Positions 1 through 7,907 are shown, counted from the first letter of the stretch. The stretch: 14,711 nucleotides of DNA from Methanocorpusculum sp. (GCA_029987045.1 DALTWN010000007.1:1-14711), one strand, 5' to 3'. A program made the numbers and translations. The notes: a model not told the origin generated them from the letters alone.

Positions 1-2
1 AG

Positions 3-87
3 TGCGAGGGATGGGATTCGAACCCAAGAACTACTACTAGACTAGCCCCTCAAGCTAGCGCCGTTGACCTGGCTTGGCTACCCTCGC
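3..87 (-). tRNA. tRNA-Leu(GAG)
   Basis: Read on the minus strand this folds as a class II tRNA of 85 nt. The acceptor stem GCGAGGG pairs with CCCTCGC and the discriminator base is A. The anticodon stem CTAGC/GCTAG closes the seven-base loop TTGAGGG, giving anticodon GAG, which reads CUC and CUU leucine codons. The long variable arm and the T arm with GGTTCGAATCC agree with Leu. The two bases after the discriminator are CT, so CCA is not encoded and must be added by the nucleotidyltransferase. The 5' end abuts an AT-rich stretch that carries its probable promoter. Confidence 0.95.
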
Positions 88-104
88 CCTTTTACCTATA
101 CATA

Positions 105-126
105 TTGTACTATCTCGGTTATAAAT
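105..126. promoter_or_regulatory. Divergent promoter region of tRNA-Leu and the HTH-ACT regulator
   Basis: The 84-bp gap between the tRNA and the regulator holds a TATA-like TTATAAAT at 119-126. Read to the left it is placed for a tRNA start about 8 nt before the mature 5' end; read to the right it predicts a start near 148 and a leader of roughly 24 nt for the regulator. One near-match to the TRP box, TGTACT, lies at 106-111. Whether one element serves both directions cannot be decided from sequence. Confidence 0.4.
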
Positions 127-171
127 CTACTGTATGGTAGACACCTTTATCCGAATTCAACACCCACACAT

Positions 172-678
172 ATGATAATGTGGAAACAAATTCTTGACTT
201 CTTCGCGGACTCGCCATCGCAGCAGAAGGTCATCCAGTTCATCCTGGAAAACGGCATTTCCATCGACGAGAACGGAAAACCGACCATCAACGGCATTGAA
301 CTGGGAGCTTCGGCACTGTCCCGCTCGATCGGCGTCGACCGCCGTGTCGTCGATACTGCACTCCGCAGTATCCTTCAGAATCAGGAATTCCGCCAGGTGT
401 TCTCCCACCTCCGGGCGACCCCCGACCTCACCAATGTGGCAAAATCACTGGGTCTTTCCGTCATAACTATTTTCCCGAAGAACGCGGAAGACAAGAATAT
501 CGTTGCCTCTGCAGTCGGTGTAATCTCGGCATACGGGCTCACCCTCCGCCAGATCTTCGTAACCGACCCCTATACGACCGAACACCCGAAACTCGTCCTC
601 ATCATCGACGGAACGGTCCCCGCCACCGTCATATCCGATCTGCGTGGCCTGCCGGCGGTCGAATCCATCATTCTCTGA
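172..678 (+). CDS. HTH + ACT-domain amino acid regulator, TrpY-like candidate
   Basis: This 168-residue protein has a probable helix-turn-helix around residues 47-72 (a SALSRSIGVDRRVV segment followed by a second helix). A C-terminal ACT-like domain covers about 90-168, with the usual alternation of short hydrophobic strands and an IDGTVP turn. ACT domains bind amino acids, so a ligand-controlled DNA-binding protein is likely. The reading frame stays open back to 64, but that start would run into the tRNA, so I chose ATG 172; ATG 178 is equally possible and there is no Shine-Dalgarno motif to decide. It lies 65 bp upstream of trpB2 on the same strand. TrpY of Methanothermobacter, which represses the trp operon and trpB2, is similar in size and plan; orthology here is an inference. 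A general ACT-type regulator of amino acid metabolism is the alternative. Confidence 0.75.
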   Translation: MIMWKQILDFFADSPSQQKVIQFILENGISIDENGKPTINGIELGASALSRSIGVDRRVVDTALRSILQNQEFRQVFSHLRATPDLTNVAKSLGLSVITIFPKNAEDKNIVASAVGVISAYGLTLRQIFVTDPYTTEHPKLVLIIDGTVPATVISDLRGLPAVESIIL

Positions 679-710
679 ATTACGTGTGAATCAGATGGAT
701 TGTAATAACC

Positions 711-718
711 TATTTATA
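711..718 (+). promoter_or_regulatory. TATA box of trpB2
   Basis: TATTTATA preceded by AACC (possible BRE). Its centre lies about 29 nt before the trpB2 ATG, so transcription should begin within a few bases of the start codon and give a leaderless or nearly leaderless mRNA. No Shine-Dalgarno sequence precedes the ATG, which agrees. The same ten bases, CCTATTTATA, form the predicted promoter of tRNA-Ile in this window. Confidence 0.7.
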
Positions 719-722
719 CACA

Positions 723-742
723 AATGTACAAATATGTACATT
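723..742. promoter_or_regulatory. TRP-box-like operator palindrome
   Basis: The 8-bp arms AATGTACA and TGTACATT are perfect inverted repeats separated by AATA. They contain two copies of TGTACA (725-730 and 735-740) ten bases apart, which places them on the same face of the helix. The element begins 5 bp after the TATA box and ends one base before the trpB2 start codon, so a bound protein would cover the transcription start. TGTACA is the reported TRP-box consensus for TrpY in Methanothermobacter, where trpB2 is also a target. Use of this site here is inferred from that. Confidence 0.65.
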
Positions 743-743
743 A

Positions 744-2123
744 ATGAACAACAATACTGAAATCCCGTACAAGAGTTATGTCTCCGAACGCGATATGCCG
801 AAATACTGGTATAACATCCGGGCGGACATGACCGAGAAGCCGGCACCGCTGCTCCGTCCCGATACCTTTGAACCGGTCACGCATGAAGACCTCGCCAAGG
901 TTTTCTGCGATGAACTCGCGTCACAGGAGCTCGATACCGAGAACCGTTACATCAAGATTCCCGATGAAATCCGGAGTTTCTACACCATGTACCGGCCATC
1001 CCCGCTGGTCCGTGCATACTGTCTTGAAAAATACCTGGATACACCGGCAAAGATCTACTACAAATTCGAGGGAAACAACACTTCCGGATCCCACAAACTG
1101 AACTCTGCAATCGCTCAGGCATACTATGCAAAAAAGCAGGGACTCAAAGGTGTCACCACCGAAACCGGTGCCGGACAGTGGGGTACGGCTTTGTCCATGG
1201 CGTGTGCCTATCTCGGTCTTCAATGCAAAGTCTTCATGGTGAAGGGAAGTTCCGAACAGAAACCTGCACGAAAAGAAGTCATGAACACCTACGGGACAAC
1301 CGTCATTCCTTCTCCGTCGAACACGACCGAAGCGGGACGGAAAATCCTGCAGGAACATCCGGGAACATCCGGATCGCTCGGTTGTGCAATATCGGAAGCG
1401 GTCGAGACTGCAGTCACCACGCCGGGATACCGCTATGTTCTCGGCAGTGTGCTCAACCAGGTCATGCTGCACCAGTCCATCATCGGACAGGAATGCAAGA
1501 TCGTTTTCGATGAGCTGGGAATCAAACCGGATATCATCATCGGATGTGCCGGCGGAGGATCGAATCTCGGCGGACTGATTGCCCCGTTCCTTGGCGAGAT
1601 GCTCCGCGGAGAAGAATCGTATGTGCTGCGTGCCGTCGAACCGGCATCATGTCCATCATTTACCCGCGGACGGTATGCATACGATTACTGTGATACCGGA
1701 CGCATCTGTCCGCTTGCAAAGATGTACACGCTCGGCGCGGACTTCATCCCGTCAGCGAACCATGCCGGCGGTCTCAGATACCACGGCATGAATCCGATAC
1801 TTTCCCAGATCTATCATGAAAAGATGATGGAAGCGATATCCATCGAACAGACACGCGTATTCGATGCGGCGGTTCTCTTCGCACGGGTCGAGGGAATCCT
1901 GCCGGCTCCGGAATCAAGCCATGCCATCTGTGCCGCCATCGACGAAGCACGCAGATGCAGACAGACCGGCGAAGAGAAGACGATCCTGTTCGGTCTGACC
2001 GGTACCGGATACTTCGATATGGCAGCATACGCGCAGTACAATGCACACACGCTGACAGATACGATTCCAACCGACGCAGACCTTGCAGCAAGTTTCGCAC
2101 GGTTACCGAATGTATTGAAATAA
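744..2123 (+). CDS. trpB2: Tryptophan synthase beta chain, TrpB2 type
   Basis: A PLP enzyme that joins indole and a serine (or O-phosphoserine) derivative to make tryptophan. At 459 residues it has the long N-terminal extension of the TrpB2 subfamily; TrpB1 proteins are near 400. Visible landmarks are RPSPLVRA (84-91), the Schiff-base lysine K118 within SGSHKLNSA, the catalytic-glutamate motif ETGAGQWG (140-147; TrpB1 has ETGAGQHG), and the PLP phosphate loop CAGGGSN (268-274). The start is fixed by the TATA box and operator immediately before it. No trpA is nearby, which fits TrpB2 acting alone as an indole-salvage enzyme rather than in a channeling complex. The ligase gene follows after 33 bp and is probably cotranscribed. 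Regulation by a TRP-box-binding repressor is likely from the palindrome over its start. Confidence 0.93.
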   Translation: MNNNTEIPYKSYVSERDMPKYWYNIRADMTEKPAPLLRPDTFEPVTHEDLAKVFCDELASQELDTENRYIKIPDEIRSFYTMYRPSPLVRAYCLEKYLDTPAKIYYKFEGNNTSGSHKLNSAIAQAYYAKKQGLKGVTTETGAGQWGTALSMACAYLGLQCKVFMVKGSSEQKPARKEVMNTYGTTVIPSPSNTTEAGRKILQEHPGTSGSLGCAISEAVETAVTTPGYRYVLGSVLNQVMLHQSIIGQECKIVFDELGIKPDIIIGCAGGGSNLGGLIAPFLGEMLRGEESYVLRAVEPASCPSFTRGRYAYDYCDTGRICPLAKMYTLGADFIPSANHAGGLRYHGMNPILSQIYHEKMMEAISIEQTRVFDAAVLFARVEGILPAPESSHAICAAIDEARRCRQTGEEKTILFGLTGTGYFDMAAYAQYNAHTLTDTIPTDADLAASFARLPNVLK

Positions 2124-2156
2124 GAGGGAAAACAGAATCATAAGAGAGAACGACAT

Positions 2157-3647
2157 ATGCTGAATATTACCACGTTTCTGGACGCGAATGCGGTTCGTCT
2201 GAACAAGACCGTATTCTGCTGTCCGAAACGAAATACCCGATACAACTCGCGTGATATTCTCGGAATATCTTCCGAAATCGCACGCAGTCTCAAAAAGAAC
2301 GGTGTCAGCAAAGGCGACCGGGTCATGCTCTATATGGACAGCACCCCCGAATACCTCTTCTCCTATTTCGCCGTCTGGAGACTGGGAGCGGTAGCTGTTC
2401 CGACCAACCGTGTATACACCGCAAGTGAACTCGCCTATCTCGCAGAAAACTCCGGCGCAAAAATCATCATCACCGACAGCGACGGAACCGCGACGACGAA
2501 ATCCCTCAGGATTCCCACCTATGTCCCGGAAAATATCGAAGCGTTCCGCGATGCTCCCGTCATCCCGCCGGTAGCAACCGAGCTGTCGGATGTCTGTCAG
2601 CTGCAGTACACCTCAGGAACGACCGGCAAACCGAAAGGAGCGATGCTTACCCACGGCAACTGGTTCACCGCAATCCATAACGAATGCGATGTGCTCAATC
2701 TCCGCCAGGACGATGTCTATCTGGGCATCTATCCGATGGGGCATGTAGGTCTTTCGTGGGGAATCGCAGCGTTGCGGGCAGGAGCGCTCTACATCATGAT
2801 GGAACGCTACGATCCGGAAACCTATCTTGCCCTCTGCAAGGAACACAAGGTGACGGTCCTTGCCGGTATGCCGCCGGTCATCCATTCTCTGACGGAAGCG
2901 CCGGCAGGAACCGAAGAGTCACTGAAAACCGTCCGCGAAATGATTTCAGGCGGCGGACCGCTTCATCATGAAATCTGGAAGAAATTCCATTTCCGCTACA
3001 ACATTCCGATTGTGAACGCCTACGGTCTTTCCGAAACCGTCGTTATCGGAACCGGCACTGCCATCCGGCCGGAAGATTATGTCTCGGCCGACCGGTTCCA
3101 GAGCGTCGGTCATCCGGTCTGTTTCTCCGAAGTCAAGATCGTCGACGAAGCAGATGCCGGAAAGGAAATGCCGCGGGGAACACCGGGCGAAATCGCCCTC
3201 CGCGGACCGGCAGTCGCTGTAGGATACTGGAACATGCCGGAAGAAACAAAAGCCGCGTTCCTTCCGGACGGCTGGTTCCTGACCGGCGATGTCGGATATC
3301 TCGACAAGGACGGAAGACTCTGCATCACCGACCGGAAAAAAGACATGATCGTCATGTCCGGATGGAAGATCTATCCAACCGAAGTCGAAGAAGCACTGAT
3401 AAAATACGAAGGAATCAAGGAACTCGCGGTCTTCGGCGTCCCACACGAACACCGTGGTGAAATCCCGGTCGTAGCGGTCGTCTGGAAAGACGGATATTCG
3501 GAATCCAATACCGATGACCTGCTTGCATTCGCCCGCAGCAATCTTGCAGGATACAAGGTCCCCCGCAACGTCATCACCGTTGCAGAACTCCCCCGGGTAA
3601 ACGGATGGAAACTCCTGCGGAGAATTCTCCGCGAGAAATACTCCTAA
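2157..3647 (+). CDS. AMP-forming acyl-CoA synthetase (possible aryl-CoA ligase)
   Basis: A 496-residue member of the ANL adenylate-forming superfamily, which activates a carboxylic acid with ATP and CoA through an acyl-AMP intermediate. Core motifs are present in order: the A3 phosphate loop YTSGTTGKPKG (151-161), A5 AYGLSET (288-294), A7 TGD (376-378), A8 hinge DRKKDMIVMSG (392-402) and the C-terminal catalytic lysine, probably K485 in NGWKLLRR. It is slightly shorter than typical fatty acyl-CoA ligases and has no membrane segment, so it should be cytosolic. The substrate cannot be read from sequence. Its place 33 bp behind trpB2 and facing iorAB makes an aryl acid such as phenylacetate or indoleacetate plausible, because Ior handles the matching CoA thioesters; a medium-chain fatty acid is the alternative. 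No clear Shine-Dalgarno sequence precedes ATG 2157. Confidence 0.85.
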   Translation: MLNITTFLDANAVRLNKTVFCCPKRNTRYNSRDILGISSEIARSLKKNGVSKGDRVMLYMDSTPEYLFSYFAVWRLGAVAVPTNRVYTASELAYLAENSGAKIIITDSDGTATTKSLRIPTYVPENIEAFRDAPVIPPVATELSDVCQLQYTSGTTGKPKGAMLTHGNWFTAIHNECDVLNLRQDDVYLGIYPMGHVGLSWGIAALRAGALYIMMERYDPETYLALCKEHKVTVLAGMPPVIHSLTEAPAGTEESLKTVREMISGGGPLHHEIWKKFHFRYNIPIVNAYGLSETVVIGTGTAIRPEDYVSADRFQSVGHPVCFSEVKIVDEADAGKEMPRGTPGEIALRGPAVAVGYWNMPEETKAAFLPDGWFLTGDVGYLDKDGRLCITDRKKDMIVMSGWKIYPTEVEEALIKYEGIKELAVFGVPHEHRGEIPVVAVVWKDGYSESNTDDLLAFARSNLAGYKVPRNVITVAELPRVNGWKLLRRILREKYS

Positions 3648-3663
3648 TATTTTTTAAAAATAG
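3648..3663. terminator. Bidirectional T-tract terminator
   Basis: The 21-bp gap between the convergent ligase and iorB genes begins TATTTTTTAAAAATA, giving a run of six T on the plus strand and five on the minus strand. Oligo-T tracts are the usual archaeal termination signal, so this probably ends both transcripts. Confidence 0.6.
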
Positions 3664-3668
3664 ATTGG

Positions 3669-4253
3669 TTAAGCACCTGCTTCTTTTCCGAGAGCAAATG
3701 CCTTGATATTGATATCGACCGTTTTCGGCGGTACATTTCTCCGTACTGCCTCTTCCATCGACTTGACGGCAAGCGGAAGCATATGCGATGCCGCACCAAG
3801 AAGAACAATGTTCGCCGCAAGCGGACTGCCTGCTTCTGCGGCAAGTTTTGTTGCATCGAGCAGAATAACACGCGCATCACCTTTCTTCAGCTCTGCTTCG
3901 ACATCTTCAATCTTCGGAACCGGCAGCTTGTTCGAGAACACCGAGGTCGGCACAACCATTTCACGGTTGACGATGATGGTTCCCGACGGCTTGATGAAAT
4001 GGCGGTAGCGCAGAGCTTCGAGCACATCGAAGGCGATCAGGATATCTGCCGTTCCCGGAGCAATCAATGACCCGTATTTTCCGTCGATTCTGATATGGGT
4101 CTCGACAGACCCGCCGCGCTGTGACATGCCGTGGGTCTCTGCACCGCGGACGTGACGGCCTTCGATGACACAGGCATCTCCCAGGACATTCGAGGCGAGA
4201 ATGGTTCCCTGGCCGCCGATACCGACAATCAGACAATCGTAACTCTTCTTCAT
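3669..4253 (-). CDS. iorB: Indolepyruvate ferredoxin oxidoreductase, beta subunit
   Basis: The 194-residue gamma-domain-type subunit of the TPP-dependent 2-oxoacid:ferredoxin oxidoreductase family. With IorA it oxidises arylpyruvates to arylacetyl-CoA, or runs in reverse with reduced ferredoxin. A nucleotide-fold start, CLIVGIGGQGT (7-17), and the family signature around GAETHGMSQRGGSV (37-50) identify it. The frame continues far upstream inside iorA, but ATG 4253 is the start: it overlaps the iorA stop as ATGA, and GGAGGTG sits about 8 nt before it, contributed by the last iorA codons. Residues upstream of this point are Cys/Arg-rich and unlike the family. Translational coupling to iorA is likely. 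Confidence 0.92.
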   Translation of the reverse strand: MKKSYDCLIVGIGGQGTILASNVLGDACVIEGRHVRGAETHGMSQRGGSVETHIRIDGKYGSLIAPGTADILIAFDVLEALRYRHFIKPSGTIIVNREMVVPTSVFSNKLPVPKIEDVEAELKKGDARVILLDATKLAAEAGSPLAANIVLLGAASHMLPLAVKSMEEAVRRNVPPKTVDINIKAFALGKEAGA

Positions 4254-6037
4254 TCTTTGACACCTCCCTTGTGGATCGCACCTGCAGGACAGATATCCGC
4301 ACAGACACCGCATCCGGTACATAATGCAGTGGTCTTCGATGCACCGGATGCATCGATTTCCAGTGCCGGACAGCCGTAGCGGATACATGCACCGCATTTC
4401 AGACAGCGGTCTGCATCGACAACGTACCGGTTGCGTTTGATACCGAGCCGCTTGTTCATGATGACACACGGCTGCTTTGCGATGATGACCTTGACCCCTT
4501 TCTTTTCCTTCGCATCCTTGAGAACAGCAAGAAGATGGACCAGATCGTACGGGTCGACCGACTCGACGAAGGAAACACCGCATGCCTTGACAATCTCTTC
4601 AAGAGAGATCTTCGGCGAGACTGCACCGGTCGCCGTAAGTCCCGTGTTCGGGTTCGGCTGATGACCGGTCATTGCCGTGATTCTGTTGTCGAGAATGATG
4701 ATGGTCTGGTTCGCGCCATTATAGACCGCATTGACCAGCCCGTTGATACCCGTGTGGAGGAACGTAGAATCGCCGATAGTGGAGACGATCTCGGCATCCG
4801 GAAGAGCATGGGCAAGACCGGATCCGACCGTGACCGATGCACCCATACAGATGGTGGTGTCGACCGCGCCAAGCTGGAGACCGAGGGTGTAACATCCGAT
4901 ATCCGACGGGAAGATTCCATCCTTGAATACCTTGCGCATCGCATAGAATACGGAACGGTGCAGACATCCGGGACAAAGAATCGGCGGACGTACCGGAACT
5001 TCTGCCGGTTTCTGTGCCTTCGGATACGGTGATTTCATGAATCCTGCTTTTTCCATGAACGATGCAACAGATGCAGTGGAGAACTCGCCTTCGTGCGGCA
5101 CTGTGCCATCGAGTTTTCCATGGACCTTCTGCTTGTCTCCGGCGACCTGGAGAACCATCTCTTCGACGACCGGCATGAGTTCCTCGACGACCAGGATTTC
5201 CGTGTGTTTTGCAACAACGTCCTTAAGCCAGTCACGGTCAATCGGGTATGCAGTTATCTTGACGAAGGATACGTCGTCAGGAACAATCTCCGCACAGTAT
5301 GATGCGGAAATTCCACTCGCGATGACGGCTTTCTTTCCTTTGATTTCAGCAGTATTGAACCCGGCATCCACCAGATATTTTGCAACGCCTGCCTGTTTCT
5401 TCGTCAGTTCAACGTGCAGCGGACGTGTGTGTGCCGGAACAACCACGAACTGTTTCGGATCTTTCTCGAATGACCCGACCCGTTTCGAAGGAACGACTTC
5501 TCCCAGTTCAACATCTCCCTTGGAATGGCAGATACGGGTCGTCGGACGGAAAAGAACCGGCAGTCTGAACTTTTCCGACAGGTCCCAGGCCGCTTTGACA
5601 TAATCATGGGCTTCCTGGACCGATGAGGGGTCCAGACACGGAATCTGTGCGAACTTCGCATACATACGGGAATCCTGTTCATTCTGCGAACTGTGTGCGA
5701 ACGGATCGTCGGCCGAGAGAATGATGAACCCTCCTTTGGTTCCGGTATATGAAGACGTCATCAGTGGATCTGCTGCGACATTCAGACCGACATGTTTCAT
5801 GGTCACAAGCGAACGAAGTCCGCACCAGCTTGCTGCAAGTGCCTGTTCGAATGCGACTTTTTCATTGACCGACCACTCGACATAATAGGACCGATCGGGG
5901 ACCGCACGGAGAGTGTCGATTACCTCGGAAGACGGCGTGCCAGGATATCCGGAGGCGAAATCGAGACCTGCTTCCCGACATCCATGAGCTACCGCATCAT
6001 TTCCAAGAAGATATTTTCTAGTAAGCGTATCTGCCAT
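4250..6037 (-). CDS. iorA: Indolepyruvate ferredoxin oxidoreductase, alpha subunit
   Basis: A 595-residue TPP enzyme that, with IorB, converts indolepyruvate, phenylpyruvate and similar acids with CoA and ferredoxin to arylacetyl-CoA and CO2; methanogens can use it in reverse to make aromatic amino acids from aryl acids. The N-terminal pyrimidine-binding domain contains GYPGTPSSE (30-38). The TPP/Mg motif runs from GDSTFLHTG at 422 to LDN at 451. The C-terminus is a two-cluster ferredoxin domain with Cys 545, 548, 551, 556 and Cys 573, 576, 579, 583; the first set has the four-residue gap before the last Cys known for IorA. Length is normal for the family. It is the first gene of a two-gene operon; a TATA box at 6079-6085 predicts an 18-nt leader without a Shine-Dalgarno sequence. 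Confidence 0.95.
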   Translation of the reverse strand: MADTLTRKYLLGNDAVAHGCREAGLDFASGYPGTPSSEVIDTLRAVPDRSYYVEWSVNEKVAFEQALAASWCGLRSLVTMKHVGLNVAADPLMTSSYTGTKGGFIILSADDPFAHSSQNEQDSRMYAKFAQIPCLDPSSVQEAHDYVKAAWDLSEKFRLPVLFRPTTRICHSKGDVELGEVVPSKRVGSFEKDPKQFVVVPAHTRPLHVELTKKQAGVAKYLVDAGFNTAEIKGKKAVIASGISASYCAEIVPDDVSFVKITAYPIDRDWLKDVVAKHTEILVVEELMPVVEEMVLQVAGDKQKVHGKLDGTVPHEGEFSTASVASFMEKAGFMKSPYPKAQKPAEVPVRPPILCPGCLHRSVFYAMRKVFKDGIFPSDIGCYTLGLQLGAVDTTICMGASVTVGSGLAHALPDAEIVSTIGDSTFLHTGINGLVNAVYNGANQTIIILDNRITAMTGHQPNPNTGLTATGAVSPKISLEEIVKACGVSFVESVDPYDLVHLLAVLKDAKEKKGVKVIIAKQPCVIMNKRLGIKRNRYVVDADRCLKCGACIRYGCPALEIDASGASKTTALCTGCGVCADICPAGAIHKGGVKE

Positions 6038-6078
6038 AATTCTTCATATATTTGTAACTGCAGAGGATTAAGCCTGTG

Positions 6079-6085
6079 TATATAT
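6079..6085 (-). promoter_or_regulatory. TATA box of iorAB
   Basis: Read on the minus strand this is ATATATA inside GGGATATATACAC, about 45 nt before the iorA ATG, giving a predicted start near 6056. The 107-bp gap to tRNA-Ile carries divergent promoters for both genes and nothing else that I can see. Confidence 0.55.
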
Positions 6086-6108
6086 CCCAGAGGCACTGCG
6101 TCGATGCC

Positions 6109-6116
6109 TATTTATA
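6109..6116 (+). promoter_or_regulatory. TATA box of tRNA-Ile
   Basis: TATTTATA within CCTATTTATAC, centred about 32 nt before the mature 5' end of the tRNA, so the precursor should carry only a short leader. It matches the trpB2 TATA box and its upstream flank base for base. Confidence 0.65.
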
Positions 6117-6144
6117 CTGCTAAGACATATGTAATAAGGTACTT

Positions 6145-6218
6145 GGGCGAGTAGCATAGCTAGGTGGTGCGCCCGGCTGATAACCGGGAGGTCATGAGTT
6201 CGAATCTCATCTTGCCCA
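6145..6218 (+). tRNA. tRNA-Ile(GAT)
   Basis: A 74-nt class I tRNA. The acceptor arms GGGCGAG and CTTGCCC pair with one G-U, and the discriminator is A. The anticodon stem CCCGG/CCGGG closes the loop CTGATAA, giving anticodon GAT for AUU and AUC isoleucine codons. The T arm contains GAGTTCGAATCTC. CCA is not encoded, as the next bases are CT. Confidence 0.97.
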
Positions 6219-6219
6219 C

Positions 6220-6240
6220 TCTTTTTCTTGTTTTTTCTTC
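6220..6240 (+). terminator. T-rich terminator of tRNA-Ile
   Basis: Directly after the tRNA comes a pyrimidine stretch with runs of five and six T (CTTTTTCTTGTTTTTTC), the expected form of an archaeal tRNA terminator. Confidence 0.65.
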
Positions 6241-6245
6241 AAATC

Positions 6246-6274
6246 AAAAAAATACGATTCCGTATCGATTTTTT
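6246..6274. terminator. Hairpin with flanking A and T runs between convergent genes
   Basis: ATACG (6252-6256) and CGTAT (6261-6265) can form a small stem with a four-base loop. A run of seven A precedes it and six T follow after CGA. Read on the minus strand the stem is followed at once by T7, so it can act as a backup terminator for the exporter, whose stop lies about 45 bases earlier in that direction. A further T6 on the minus strand at 6297-6302 is closer to the stop. The 98-bp gap holds no gene. Confidence 0.5.
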
Positions 6275-6316
6275 CCATCACGACAAAAACTGTTCCAAAA
6301 AAGAATATGGGGAGTT

Positions 6317-7897
6317 TTATGGCGTTTTCTTTCCCGATCCGCCAAGCCAGGATAAGATAAACGCGACTACAAGCACTCCGATCGATGCGATGATGGTTCC
6401 ATGGAGCATGGTCAGGAACTCCGATGAATAGAACTCTGCAACGCCCGTGATGAACAGGGTTTCAAGAATCGCAACAATGCCGAAGGAAAGCGCCATACCC
6501 AGCATGCGGACGGTGGACAGCGTTCCCGATGCAAGCGCGTAATCCTTTTCCGATACCGAGTTCATGATGGCTGTCGAGTTCGGCGTAACGAAGATCGCAA
6601 TACCGATACCGAAGAGCGCTTCAACAATGATCAGCAGCCAGAGATTCATCTCCGGACCCGAGGTCAGGAAGACAGCCATACCGACAATGATTATGGAAAG
6701 ACCCAGGCATGTCGCATACCGCGGAGGTGCGTTGCGCACTATCCGGTCAATTGCACCAAGAACGATCGAACCGATACCGAATGCCGCAATCGAGGCGAAG
6801 ATGATGGCGCCCGTAAGCCACAACGCATCCACCTGTGCCGAACCCATGATGACTGCGCCGATGATACCGATCGCCGCCAGAGCACCGCCGAGAAGCAGAA
6901 TGAATTTCGGCAGCATATGATCGTAGAATTTTCCGGCAAAGATGGTGAAGAATGCGAGAATCAGACCTTCCGTGGTGATGATGAGCGCACGCAGGAACGG
7001 ATCGGTAATTCCCCAGAGTTCCGCCATATACGTTGAAATCAGGGAATCCATCGAATAAATGGCAACATAATAGAGCAGATTCGCGGTGGAATTGAACGTG
7101 AACTTCCGGTTATGCAGAACGATATTGACCGGAATCAGCGGATTCTCATTGCGCTTCTCATAGAGGAAGAAGGCAATGATGAGAATAATACCGACAAGCA
7201 TGGATATGATTGCCATCATGTCCGGCAGTTTCGAGAATCCATAGACCGCAAATATCATACCGAAAATGAAGATCAGCGCACCGACCCAGTCATATTTTCC
7301 GGTATCCGTCGGAGCATCCTTCGGCATGAAAATAATGGCAAGAATGAATGCGACAAGGGCAACCGGGAAGAGAATCCAGTAGACTGCAGTCCAGCCGATC
7401 GCATTCGTCAGTGCACCTGCGACAAGCGGTGCCGCAAGCTGACCGACGAACACACCGGTCATCGCAATACCGATTGCAGTACCGCGGATCTTCGGTTCGA
7501 CCGTCGCTGCAAGGAGCGCGATTGCCGTTCCGAACATGAGGGCATTCCCGAATCCCTGCACCCCGCGCATGAAGAGCATGACCTCGATGGTAGGTGAAAA
7601 CGCAATGCCCAGAGAACCAAGACCCAGGAAAAGAAGACCGATGGTGAAGAATATTTTCTTATTGTACTTATCAGCAAGACGGGCTGCAGGAATCAGGAAC
7701 ACCGTCGAGGTAAGAGTATAAACCGTAAACACCCAGGGGAACAGTCCGGACCCGAGTGCTGCGGCATACCCGTAGAATTCGATGATATTCGATGCGATAA
7801 GCCCGGTCGCCGACCCGATGAACGGCGGAAGGAAACAGGCTATCGCTACCGTAAGCGCAACGATAACCTGTTTCGAAGTCAGATGAACGGACGTCAT
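6317..7897 (-). CDS. MFS exporter, DHA2-like (14 TM segments)
   Basis: A 526-residue, strongly hydrophobic membrane protein with about 14 predicted transmembrane segments, the number of the DHA2 (EmrB/QacA-type) drug:proton antiporters. The loop after the second segment carries a motif-A variant, RLADKYNKK (73-81). An antiporter motif-C-like stretch with GVFVGQLAAPLVAG lies at 148-161, and RGVQGFGNAL (111-120) resembles motif B with its conserved Arg. Substrate cannot be told; extrusion of a toxic compound is the family norm. It is transcribed in the same direction as the mmp operon but has its own promoter. The predicted start is at or just before the ATG, so the mRNA is probably leaderless. 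Two copies of a palindrome flank its TATA box, suggesting control by an unlinked repressor. Confidence 0.85.
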   Translation of the reverse strand: MTSVHLTSKQVIVALTVAIACFLPPFIGSATGLIASNIIEFYGYAAALGSGLFPWVFTVYTLTSTVFLIPAARLADKYNKKIFFTIGLLFLGLGSLGIAFSPTIEVMLFMRGVQGFGNALMFGTAIALLAATVEPKIRGTAIGIAMTGVFVGQLAAPLVAGALTNAIGWTAVYWILFPVALVAFILAIIFMPKDAPTDTGKYDWVGALIFIFGMIFAVYGFSKLPDMMAIISMLVGIILIIAFFLYEKRNENPLIPVNIVLHNRKFTFNSTANLLYYVAIYSMDSLISTYMAELWGITDPFLRALIITTEGLILAFFTIFAGKFYDHMLPKFILLLGGALAAIGIIGAVIMGSAQVDALWLTGAIIFASIAAFGIGSIVLGAIDRIVRNAPPRYATCLGLSIIIVGMAVFLTSGPEMNLWLLIIVEALFGIGIAIFVTPNSTAIMNSVSEKDYALASGTLSTVRMLGMALSFGIVAILETLFITGVAEFYSSEFLTMLHGTIIASIGVLVVAFILSWLGGSGKKTP

Positions 7898-7907
7898 ACA
7901 TAATACT

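Noticed and set aside
64..171. Upstream extension of the HTH-ACT reading frame to an ATG at 64
   Set aside because: It would overlap the tRNA-Leu gene on the other strand and the promoter region, and the extra residues do not look like a domain. ATG 172 or 178 fits better.
921..1472. A 183-codon minus-strand frame inside trpB2
   Set aside because: It lies opposite the most conserved part of trpB2, including the PLP lysine region, and resembles no protein I know.
4254..4583. N-terminal extension of iorB by 110 residues
   Set aside because: It lies inside iorA in another frame, is rich in Cys and Arg, and would lose the ATGA junction with its Shine-Dalgarno site.
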